Origin: Bacillota bacterium
GTDB lineage: Bacteria > Bacillota > Clostridia > Christensenellales > Aristaeellaceae
Assembly: GCA_023411375.1 (NCBI GenBank)
Contig: JAEYOW010000040.1
Span: forward strand, 1-5,084
Direction: 5' to 3'
DNA: 5,084 nt
Shown: positions 1 through 5,084 of the stretch, piece after piece
Position numbering within the stretch: position 1 is the stretch's first letter
Layout of the letters: every line of letters begins with the position of its first letter
Notes under the pieces: model-generated
What the model was told of the DNA's origin: nothing
Seen by the model: the letters and a program-made list of their open reading frames with translations, nothing else
The model's database searches: none
Made by a program: the position numbers and the translations under genes

Positions 1-17
1 GCGCCCGGCGGACGGCT

Positions 18-32
18 CCGGGAAAAACCCGG
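18..32. repeat. Short GC-rich hairpin with A5 loop
   Basis: CCGGG (18-22) and CCCGG (28-32) are perfect inverted arms around AAAAA. It touches the larger hairpin that starts at 32. Read on the minus strand the loop is a T5 run, which lies 4 nt past the end of the large hairpin's stem. Whether it is a separate structure or part of a terminator-like unit cannot be settled from sequence alone. Confidence 0.5.
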
Positions 33-85
33 CCCTTCAACAAAGCATCCGAATAGCCGAGCGTACGGGCGCTTTGCTGAAGGGC
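32..85. repeat. Long imperfect hairpin upstream of the permease operon
   Basis: Arms 32-46 and 71-85 are inverted repeats of 15 nt with a single A-C mismatch (40/77). After a second A-C mismatch (47/70) the stem continues through 48-51/66-69, giving 20 aligned positions and a 14-nt loop. On the plus strand the two irregular positions are A-C mismatches. In minus-strand RNA both become G-U wobbles, giving 16 continuous pairs. There is no T-run after it on the plus strand, so it is not a standard terminator for plus-strand transcription. In solute-importer operons hairpins often lie between a binding-protein gene and the permease genes and lower downstream expression or stabilise upstream mRNA; that role here is inference. 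Confidence 0.7.
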
Positions 86-197
86 TGTACTTCTACCGTC
101 ATGCGCACGCTTCTCAAAAGGCGGATGGGCAAAGCTGGTCAATATGGCGGGCATGGCGGTAGCTGTGCTCGTTTCATAGCTTTTTAGAAGGAAATAC

Positions 198-206
198 GAG
201 GTGATC
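198..206 (+). promoter_or_regulatory. Shine-Dalgarno site that decides the first permease start
   Basis: GAGGTGATC is a nine-base match to the complement of the conserved 16S 3' tail. Its GAGG core is 8 nt before the ATG at 210, the usual spacing. A second, weaker site AAGGA (188-192) stands 8 nt before an in-frame GTG at 201, and that GTG lies inside the stronger site. The ATG at 210 is therefore preferred, with GTG 201 as an alternative adding three residues. Confidence 0.7.
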
Positions 207-209
207 TTT

Positions 210-1175
210 ATGTCGCAGGCCGGGCTGGGAAGGAAGCACAGGTCCATCAGCTATGCAAAATGGGGATATATCTTTTTGATTCCGTTTTTTACGGCGTTTT
301 GCCTTTTTACACTGTGGCCGCTTGCCAATACGTTTTATAACGCCGTTTTTGAAAACTACCTTTCAGGCCTTACGCAGGTGGGCCCCAGGTATGTTGGGCT
401 GGACAACTTCGTCAAGATTTTTTCAGAAGCAAACCTAGGCAAATACTTCTGGAATACCTTTGTGCTGTGGATAATCGGCTTTGTGCCCCAGATCGCCGTA
501 TCGCTTCTGCTGGCGGTTTGGTTTACGGATTTAAACCTGAAGCTCCGGGGACAGGGGTTTTTTAAAACCGTTATCTATTTGCCCAACCTGATCATGGCCA
601 GCTCGTTTGCCATGCTGTTTTTCGCGCTGTTTTCGGACGGAGGGCCGATTAACGCGATCATGCAAAATCTGGGTATGGAGCCGTACCGCTTTCTTTCCAA
701 GGTGGAGGGCACCAGAGGCCTGATTGGCCTGATGAACTTTCTGATGTGGTTTGGCAATACGACCATCGTGCTGATGGCGGCGGTTATGGGCATCGACAAT
801 TCCATGTTTGAGGCCGCTGATATTGACGGGGCTAATGCCTGGCAAAGTTTTTGGCGCGTGACGGTCCCGCTGATCCGGCCGGTGCTGGCCTATACGCTGA
901 TTACCTCGATGATTGGCGGCTTACAGATGTTCGACGTGCCGCAGGTGTTGACCAACGGCGTCGGTAACCCGAACCGCAGCAGCATGACGATCATTATGCT
1001 GCTGAACAATTACATGGGCAAGAGCAAGAACTACGGCATGGGCGGCGCGCTTTCCGTTATCCTGTTTGTTGTGACGGCGCTTCTGAGCATGGCTGTGTTC
1101 CACAGCCTGAACGGCAATGAGCGGGAGACGAGACGGCTTCGCAGGATGGCTGTGAGGGGAGGCGCGGGAAAATGA
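210..1175 (+). CDS. Sugar ABC transporter permease, MalF/UgpA-like (CUT1 family)
   Basis: Inner-membrane subunit of a binding-protein-dependent importer for oligosaccharides, 321 residues from the ATG at 210, close to the usual 290-320 for short MalF-type permeases. About six hydrophobic segments are visible, roughly at residues 19-39, 80-104, 117-142, 170-194, 223-245 and 279-300. The EAA loop that docks the ATPase is clear: EAADIDGAN at about 201-209, followed by WRVTVPLIRP at 215-224. The N-terminus has the basic, then W-G-Y-hydrophobic form typical of this family, and the C-terminus is an arginine-rich cytoplasmic tail. The stop overlaps the next gene's start as ATGA (1172-1175), implying translational coupling and a heterodimeric channel. 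The linked GH94 gene suggests cellobiose or short cellodextrins as cargo, which is inference. The start could instead be GTG 201. Confidence 0.93.
   Translation: MSQAGLGRKHRSISYAKWGYIFLIPFFTAFCLFTLWPLANTFYNAVFENYLSGLTQVGPRYVGLDNFVKIFSEANLGKYFWNTFVLWIIGFVPQIAVSLLLAVWFTDLNLKLRGQGFFKTVIYLPNLIMASSFAMLFFALFSDGGPINAIMQNLGMEPYRFLSKVEGTRGLIGLMNFLMWFGNTTIVLMAAVMGIDNSMFEAADIDGANAWQSFWRVTVPLIRPVLAYTLITSMIGGLQMFDVPQVLTNGVGNPNRSSMTIIMLLNNYMGKSKNYGMGGALSVILFVVTALLSMAVFHSLNGNERETRRLRRMAVRGGAGK
1154..1162 (+). promoter_or_regulatory. Ribosome binding site of the second permease, inside the first
   Basis: The purine run GAGGGGAGG lies inside the last codons of the first permease and ends 9 nt before the ATG at 1172. 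With the ATGA overlap it supports the 1172 start and coupled translation of the two channel subunits. Confidence 0.7.
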
Positions 1176-2050
1176 TCGGAAGGAACCTTCGGTCCGGCTA
1201 TACCAAGGAACATAACATCGGCCTGGCGGCGCGGCGCACGGCCGCATACCTGGCGCTTGGAATACTGGCGTTTCTTTGCTTGTTCTTCATCTATATCCTG
1301 ATCATCAACGCTACTCGCGTACACAGTGAAATACAGACAGGTTTCAGCTTCCTCCCAGGGAAGAACGTTCAAAACAACTGGAATACGCTGATGAACAACC
1401 AATCCCTTCCCATTTGGCAGGGAATGCTGAACAGCCTGATCGTTTCCTCCTGCGCGGCGGCGCTGGCGACCTATTTTTCGGCCCTGACAGCCTATGCGAT
1501 TCATGTTTATGATTTCAGGTTGAAAAATTTCTCATTTAAGTTTATTCTTATGATTATGATGGTACCGACGCAGGTTTGTACCCTTGGCTTTATACAGATG
1601 ATGACGGAATGGCGCTGGATGGACAGCTTTTGGCCGCTTGTCCTGCCGGCGGTTGCTTCGCCGGCCGTGTTCTTCTTTATGAAGCAGTACATGGATGGCG
1701 CGCTTCCTACGGCGATTGTGGAGGCTGCGCGTATCGACGGATCGGGCGAGTTTGCGACGTTCAACAGGATTGTGATCCCCATTATGAAGCCCGCCATGGC
1801 GGTACAGGCCATCTTTACCTTTGTAACCGCCTGGAACAACTACTTTCTGCCGGCGCTGGTTTTAAAGGGACAGGGAAAAAAGACGCTGCCTATACTGATC
1901 GCTCAGCTTCGCAGCGCGGACTGGCTCAAGTTTGACATGGGGCAGGTGTACATGGCGGTGACGCTATCCATTTTGCCGGTGGTGGCCGTATACCTGTGCC
2001 TCTCAAAATTTATCATCCGAGGCGTGTCCCTGGGAAGCGTAAAGGGGTAA
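1172..2050 (+). CDS. Sugar ABC transporter permease, MalG-like (CUT1 family)
   Basis: Second channel subunit of the same importer, 292 residues, a typical length for MalG/LacG-type proteins. Hydrophobic segments lie at about 27-47, 85-109, 120-143, 152-172, 208-230 and 258-281. The EAA loop reads EAARIDGSG at 184-192, then NRIVIPIMKPA at 198-208, with the conserved glycine and the I-x-x-P-x-x-P pattern that contacts the ATPase. The WNNYFLPAL stretch at 221-229 and the ending FIIRGVSLGSVKG are hallmarks of this subfamily. The gene overlaps the preceding permease by 4 nt and is followed after 33 nt by the phosphorylase, so all three are probably one transcript. No ATPase or solute-binding protein gene accompanies it in the window, consistent with a separately encoded shared ATPase, although that gene is not visible. 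Confidence 0.94.
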   Translation: MIGRNLRSGYTKEHNIGLAARRTAAYLALGILAFLCLFFIYILIINATRVHSEIQTGFSFLPGKNVQNNWNTLMNNQSLPIWQGMLNSLIVSSCAAALATYFSALTAYAIHVYDFRLKNFSFKFILMIMMVPTQVCTLGFIQMMTEWRWMDSFWPLVLPAVASPAVFFFMKQYMDGALPTAIVEAARIDGSGEFATFNRIVIPIMKPAMAVQAIFTFVTAWNNYFLPALVLKGQGKKTLPILIAQLRSADWLKFDMGQVYMAVTLSILPVVAVYLCLSKFIIRGVSLGSVKG

Positions 2051-2068
2051 TGGGGCGCATAACAACAG

Positions 2069-2075
2069 TTGGAGG
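2069..2075 (+). promoter_or_regulatory. Shine-Dalgarno site of the phosphorylase gene
   Basis: TTGGAGG ends 8 nt before the ATG at 2084. An upstream in-frame TTG at 2069 is itself part of this site and has no good site of its own, so ATG 2084 is the better start and the longer reading of five extra residues is rejected. Confidence 0.8.
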
Positions 2076-2083
2076 TTTTGCCG

Positions 2084-4525
2084 ATGAATTATGGCTATTT
2101 TGACGACTCCGCTTCGGAATTTGTCATCACGCGTCCGGACACGCCCTATCCATGGATCAACTATCTTGGCAGTGAGGATTTTTTCTCGTTGATGAGCAAT
2201 ACGTCGGGTGGCTACAGCTTTTATAAGGACGCGCGGCTGATGCGCCTGACGCGATACCGCTATAACAACGTACCCACCGACGCGGGCGGCCATTACTTCT
2301 ATATCCGGGATGGAGAGACGGTGTGGAACCCCGGCTGGCAGCCGTGTCAGACCCCGCTTGACAGCTATGAGTGCCGTGTGGGTACGGGGTATACGTCCAT
2401 TACAGCTTCCAAAAACGGATTGAAGGCGGAGCAGACGGTAATGGTGCCGCGCGGCGTTCATGCGGAGGTGACGCGCGTAAGGCTTACCAATGAGAGCAAT
2501 GCGGCCAAGGAGATCGTCCTGTTTAGCTTTGTTGAATTCTGCCTTTGGAACGCGCAGGACGACAGCACTAATTTCCAGCGGAATTACGCCCTGGCGGAGA
2601 TGGAAATCGAGGATGGCGGCGCGGTGATTTATCATAAAACGGAATACCGGGAGCGTCGAAACCACTATGCCGTATATGCCGTTAACGCGAGGGTGGATGG
2701 CTACGATACGGACAGGGAAAGCTTTTTTGGGCTATACAACGGATTTGGAAGTCCGGACGCGGTGACGGGCAACCGGCCCGGAAACAGCAACGCGCATGGG
2801 TGGGCCCCGATTGGCAGCCATTGCATCCGGCGCACGCTTGGCGCGGGTGAAAGCGCAAGCTTTATCTTTACACTGGGCTATTGTGAAAATTCCAAAGAGA
2901 AAAAATTTATATCGCCCGGCGTGATTAACAAGGAACCGGCGCATGCGCTGCTGCGGGCGTTTGAGACGGACGCGCAGTTTGAGAAGGCGCTCGGCGGGCT
3001 TCGGGCGTACTGGGAAAGGCTGCTATGCCGTTTTCAGGTTGAATCCGCAGATGAGAGGCTGAACAGGCAGGTCAATCTGTGGAACCAGTATCAATGCATG
3101 GTGACCTTCAATATGAGCCGGTCCGCAAGCTATTTTGAAAGCGGTATTGGGCGCGGCATGGGCTTTCGCGATTGCAGTCAGGACCTGTTGGGCTTTGTCC
3201 ACCTCATTCCTGAGCGCGCCCGCGAGCGGATACTGGATATCGCGGCCACGCAGTTTCCCGACGGCAGCGCCTATCATCAATATCAGCCGCTGACAAAGCA
3301 CGGCAATATGGAGGTGGGGAGCGGATTCAACGACGATCCGCTCTGGCTGATATACGCGGTAAGCGCCTATATTAAGGAAACGGGCGATATGAGTATTTTG
3401 GATGAGGCGGTGGACTTCGACAATAAGCCTGAGCTGGCGAAACCGATGCTTGTTCACCTTGAGCGCGCGTTTCATTATATTACGGAGCGCAAGGGGCCTC
3501 ATGGACTGCCGCTGATTGGGCGGGCGGACTGGAATGACTGCCTGAACCTTAACTGTTTTTCCGCCGAGCCGGGCGAGAGCTTTCAGACGGTGACGAACAA
3601 TGATACGGGCGTTGCTGAAAGCGTATTTATCGCCGGCATGCTGGTAGGCGTTGCGGATGATTACGCAAAGCTTTTTGAGCTGTGCGGCAGGCCGGAGGAA
3701 GCTGCGTTTGCGCGCGGCGAAAAGGCCGCGATGGAAACGGCCGTAGAAACGAATGGATGGGACGGAGAATGGTTTTTGCGCGCCTATGACGCAAATGGCG
3801 GTAAGGTTGGCAGCGAAAGCAACGAAGAAGGGAAGATTTATATTGAGCCGCAAGGCATGTGCGTAATGGCCGGAATCGGCAAGAATAACGGTATGGCTCA
3901 AAAGGCGCTGAACGCGACGTGCGAGCGGCTGATGTTTGAGCATGGCATCGTCTTGCTATGGCCGGCATATACGAGGTATCACCTGGAACTGGGGGAGATA
4001 AGCAGCTATCCGCCGGGCTACAAGGAGAATGGGTCCGTTTTTTGCCATAACAACCCCTGGGTGATCATTGCAGAAACGGAGCTGGGCCATGGCGATATGG
4101 CGTTTGAGATGTACAGGCGTATTGCGCCAGTTTATATTGAGGATCAGAAGCTGCATAGGACGGAGCCATATGTTTACAGCCAAACCATAAACGGCAAGGA
4201 AAGTTGTCTGCCGGGGGAAGCAAAAAACAGCTGGCTGACGGGTACGGCTGCTTGGAACTTTTATGCGGTATCGCAGGCGATTCTGGGTATCAAGCCGCAA
4301 ATCGACGGGCTGATGATTGATCCATGCCTGCCGGAAAAACTGCGCGAGGTGAGAGTGCGGCGCAAATTCCGTGGTAATATATATGAAATAAAAATTATTA
4401 ATAACGCAGACGGTGAGAAAGGAGATATATGTTTGCGCGTGGATGATGAAGAAGTAGAGGGACAAACAATCCCTTTGCCGGAGGGCAGTGGAAAAACGGT
4501 AAAAGTAGAAGCGGCGATTAATTAA
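2084..4525 (+). CDS. GH94 disaccharide phosphorylase, probably cellobiose phosphorylase
   Basis: Cytoplasmic inverting phosphorylase (probably EC 2.4.1.20; called cbp, cbpA or cepA in other species): cellobiose plus phosphate gives alpha-glucose 1-phosphate and glucose. From ATG 2084 it has 813 residues, full length for the family (about 810-820), with no signal peptide. Visible order: N-terminal beta-sandwich (to about 270), helical linker (about 290-320), alpha-barrel catalytic domain (about 320-735), small C-terminal beta domain. The ESGIGRGMGFRD motif (352-363) and RADWNDCLN (480-488) hold the expected sugar-binding R357, D363 and W483 and the general acid D485. E638 and K647 lie in the GEISSYPPGYKENG stretch. 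Expected phosphate ligands are R346, H655 (CHNNPW) and T719-G720 (WLTGT). These are placed by recall of the Cellvibrio gilvus enzyme, whose spacing they match. The Glu at 638 fits glucose rather than GlcNAc substrates. Cellodextrin, laminaribiose or another GH94 specificity is less likely but not excluded. Linked permeases supply the substrate. Confidence 0.93.
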   Translation: MNYGYFDDSASEFVITRPDTPYPWINYLGSEDFFSLMSNTSGGYSFYKDARLMRLTRYRYNNVPTDAGGHYFYIRDGETVWNPGWQPCQTPLDSYECRVGTGYTSITASKNGLKAEQTVMVPRGVHAEVTRVRLTNESNAAKEIVLFSFVEFCLWNAQDDSTNFQRNYALAEMEIEDGGAVIYHKTEYRERRNHYAVYAVNARVDGYDTDRESFFGLYNGFGSPDAVTGNRPGNSNAHGWAPIGSHCIRRTLGAGESASFIFTLGYCENSKEKKFISPGVINKEPAHALLRAFETDAQFEKALGGLRAYWERLLCRFQVESADERLNRQVNLWNQYQCMVTFNMSRSASYFESGIGRGMGFRDCSQDLLGFVHLIPERARERILDIAATQFPDGSAYHQYQPLTKHGNMEVGSGFNDDPLWLIYAVSAYIKETGDMSILDEAVDFDNKPELAKPMLVHLERAFHYITERKGPHGLPLIGRADWNDCLNLNCFSAEPGESFQTVTNNDTGVAESVFIAGMLVGVADDYAKLFELCGRPEEAAFARGEKAAMETAVETNGWDGEWFLRAYDANGGKVGSESNEEGKIYIEPQGMCVMAGIGKNNGMAQKALNATCERLMFEHGIVLLWPAYTRYHLELGEISSYPPGYKENGSVFCHNNPWVIIAETELGHGDMAFEMYRRIAPVYIEDQKLHRTEPYVYSQTINGKESCLPGEAKNSWLTGTAAWNFYAVSQAILGIKPQIDGLMIDPCLPEKLREVRVRRKFRGNIYEIKIINNADGEKGDICLRVDDEEVEGQTIPLPEGSGKTVKVEAAIN

Positions 4526-4682
4526 ATAAATCGGTGTTCGTCATACGGGTTTGCGGCGCCTAAACACCGGTCCGTCAGGCGTAAAAATCGTACATTTTTT
4601 AGCATGATTTGGTTTTTGTTCGGGACTTAAATGGTTGCGTAGGATGTGCGGTGTAGTCAAAAAACAGAACGTTCGGAGAACG
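4526..4682. other. Intergenic spacer with hairpins but no clear terminator
   Basis: No gene is seen between the phosphorylase and the rRNA promoter. Just after the stop, CGGTGTT (4532-4538) pairs with AACACCG (4563-4569). An alternative tighter fold pairs 4546-4552 with 4562-4569 with one bulged base. A further option pairs 4556-4561 with 4577-4582. None is followed directly by a T-run; the first is T6 at 4595-4600, itself part of an A/T-rich stem (4583-4588/4594-4599). A T-rich stretch follows at 4608-4620. These could act as a weak or factor-assisted terminator. A further small hairpin, CGTTC/GAACG at 4670-4674/4678-4682, lies just before the A-tracts. Confidence 0.45.
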
Positions 4683-4709
4683 AAAAAATCTCAAAAAAGC
4701 GTAAAAAAA
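4683..4709 (+). promoter_or_regulatory. UP-element-like phased A-tracts of the rRNA promoter
   Basis: Three A-tracts, 4683-4688, 4693-4698 and 4703-4709, begin exactly 10 bp apart and end 3 bp before the -35 box. With a start site near 4748, the last two fall at about -55 to -50 and -45 to -39, matching the distal and proximal UP subsites contacted by the RNA polymerase alpha subunits in strong rRNA promoters. The helical phasing also predicts intrinsic DNA curvature. Confidence 0.75.
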
Positions 4710-4712
4710 GTG

Positions 4713-4741
4713 TTGACACGAAGTGAAAGACATGCTATTAT
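4713..4741 (+). promoter_or_regulatory. Strong sigma-A promoter of the rRNA operon
   Basis: A perfect -35 box TTGACA (4713-4718), a 17-bp spacer and a -10 box TATTAT (4736-4741, five of six consensus bases) preceded by TGC (4733-4735), an extended -10 element. Transcription should begin near 4747-4748 (A or G). It lies about 145 bp upstream of the 16S gene and points toward it. Growth-rate control through the initiating nucleotide is known for Bacillus rRNA promoters and may apply, but cannot be seen here. Confidence 0.9.
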
Positions 4742-4747
4742 GTACAA

Positions 4748-4777
4748 GCTCGCTTGAGAGCGCCGAACCTTGAAAAC
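4748..4777 (+). promoter_or_regulatory. boxB-like hairpin and boxA-like antitermination signal
   Basis: GCTC (4748-4751) can pair with GAGC (4758-4761), or CGCT (4751-4754) with AGCG (4759-4762), giving a small hairpin at the very start of the transcript. Within a few nt follows GAACCTTGAAAAC (4765-4777), which resembles the CTTTGAAAAC-type boxA found in Bacillota rRNA leaders. The order hairpin then boxA is that of known rRNA antiterminators. NusB/NusE binding is inferred, not shown. Confidence 0.5.
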
Positions 4778-4839
4778 GATACAGAGAATAAAGAACGCAA
4801 AGAACGACAGTCAATAAACTTGAGTGAATCGTGCTTGGA

Positions 4840-4872
4840 GGGAGGGGCGAGAGCCCTTCTCGAAATCGAGAG
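4840..4872 (+). promoter_or_regulatory. Alternative hairpins just upstream of 16S
   Basis: Fold 1: GGGAGGGGC (4840-4848) pairs with GCCCTTCTC (4853-4861) over nine pairs, two of them G-U, closed by a GAGA tetraloop of the stable GNRA type. Fold 2: TTCTCG (4857-4862) pairs with CGAGAG (4867-4872) around AAAT. The two share 4857-4861 and cannot form together. The sequence CGAGAGC occurs twice (4848-4854, 4867-4873), so the central TCTCG can pair with either copy. A role in 16S maturation or folding is plausible. Confidence 0.55.
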
Positions 4873-4884
4873 CGATAACGGATT

Positions 4885-5084
<200 letters not shown>

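Larger units (their letters stand above)
1..209. other. Upstream region without a recognisable gene
   Basis: No gene is recognised here. Forward frame 1 is open from the window edge to TAG at 160-162, and frame 2 is open to TAG at 185-187, 22 nt before the permease ATG. Neither translation resembles the end of a sugar-binding protein or any family I know, so either could be a chance opening or the tail of an unknown upstream gene. Frame 3 stops at 54-56. On the minus strand an ATG-led frame from about 152 stays open to the edge, also unrecognised. The clear content is a small hairpin (18-32), a long hairpin (32-85) and the ribosome binding sites of the first permease. I see no convincing sigma-A promoter, so the permeases are probably transcribed from further upstream. 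Confidence 0.5.
4748..4884 (+). other. 16S rRNA leader (pre-rRNA 5' segment)
   Basis: Transcribed spacer between the predicted start site and the mature 16S 5' end, about 137 nt. It begins with a small hairpin and a boxA-like element, continues through an A-rich, weakly structured middle (4778-4830), and ends in a G-rich hairpin region (4840-4872) just before the 16S start. Leaders of this kind recruit the Nus antitermination complex and provide half of the long processing stem that brackets 16S; the partner sequence lies beyond the window, so that pairing cannot be tested. Confidence 0.7.

Noticed and set aside
1..187. Forward frames 1 and 2 open from the left edge, as a possible tail of a binding-protein gene
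   Set aside because: Neither ending resembles a solute-binding protein C-terminus and both run through the hairpin, so no gene is called.
2050..2103. A 17-codon reading frame starting at ATG in TAATG at the second permease stop and overlapping the phosphorylase start
   Set aside because: Its ribosome site is badly spaced, the peptide is unrecognisable and it is out of frame with the well-supported ATG 2084; a chance overlap.
3023..3943. Long minus-strand open frame of about 306 codons inside the phosphorylase gene
   Set aside because: It is antisense to strongly conserved GH94 catalytic sequence, its translation resembles no family and it has no operon context; a shadow of the GC-biased codon use.
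4418..4446. A very strong internal AAAGGAG site followed by ATG (4429) within the end of the phosphorylase gene
   Set aside because: The out-of-frame ORF is only five codons long. The purine run simply encodes Glu-Lys-Gly-Asp in the conserved C-terminal domain. The AT-richer tail of the gene still reads as normal GH94 sequence.
4616..4645. Possible promoter TTGTTC, 18 bp, TAGGAT
   Set aside because: Both boxes are poor matches with no supporting A-tract or extended -10.
4754..4783. Possible second rRNA promoter TTGAGA, 18 bp, GATACA
   Set aside because: The -10 matches only three of six bases and it overlaps the leader hairpin and boxA; far weaker than the promoter at 4713.
4771..4784. TGAAAACGATACAG, resembling a catabolite-responsive (cre) site
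   Set aside because: The first half matches but the second does not, and it lies in the rRNA leader where the boxA-like element explains the TTGAAAAC.

Overview
The window looks like chromosomal DNA from a fermentative, cellulose- or oligosaccharide-using member of the Clostridia (Bacillota). Two things point there. The 5' end of a 16S rRNA gene at the right edge has the low-GC Gram-positive form (GGACGAACGCTGGCGGCGTG, then a Clostridia-like V1/V2 start). The protein genes have strong Shine-Dalgarno sites and encode a Gram-positive style sugar ABC importer beside a phosphorylase. I cannot place it to family from about 200 nt of 16S; Oscillospirales or Christensenellales relatives are possible.

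Layout, all on the + strand. Positions 1-209 are non-coding or hold the unrecognised tail of something upstream, and carry a long imperfect hairpin. Next come two overlapping sugar ABC permease genes (210-1175, MalF-like; 1172-2050, MalG-like), then after a 33-nt gap a complete GH94 phosphorylase (2084-4525), most likely cellobiose phosphorylase. A 187-bp A-rich intergenic stretch follows, with no convincing intrinsic terminator. It leads into a near-consensus rRNA promoter (TTGACA, 17 bp, TGC-TATTAT) preceded by three A-tracts phased at exactly 10 bp. A leader of about 137 nt contains boxB/boxA-like antitermination signals and two mutually exclusive hairpins. The 16S gene then runs off the right edge.

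How the genes work together: the two permeases form the membrane channel of a CUT1-type importer. The disaccharide enters unhydrolysed and GH94 splits it with inorganic phosphate into glucose 1-phosphate and glucose, saving ATP. The substrate-binding protein and the ATPase are not in the window. The binding protein is probably just upstream, and the ATPase may be a shared MsmX-type protein elsewhere; both are inferences. I do not see a new biological system. The second-look items are regulatory: the upstream hairpin, the overlapping start signals of the first permease, the phased A-tract rRNA promoter, the switch-like leader hairpins, and the unusually open boundary between sugar operon and rRNA operon.
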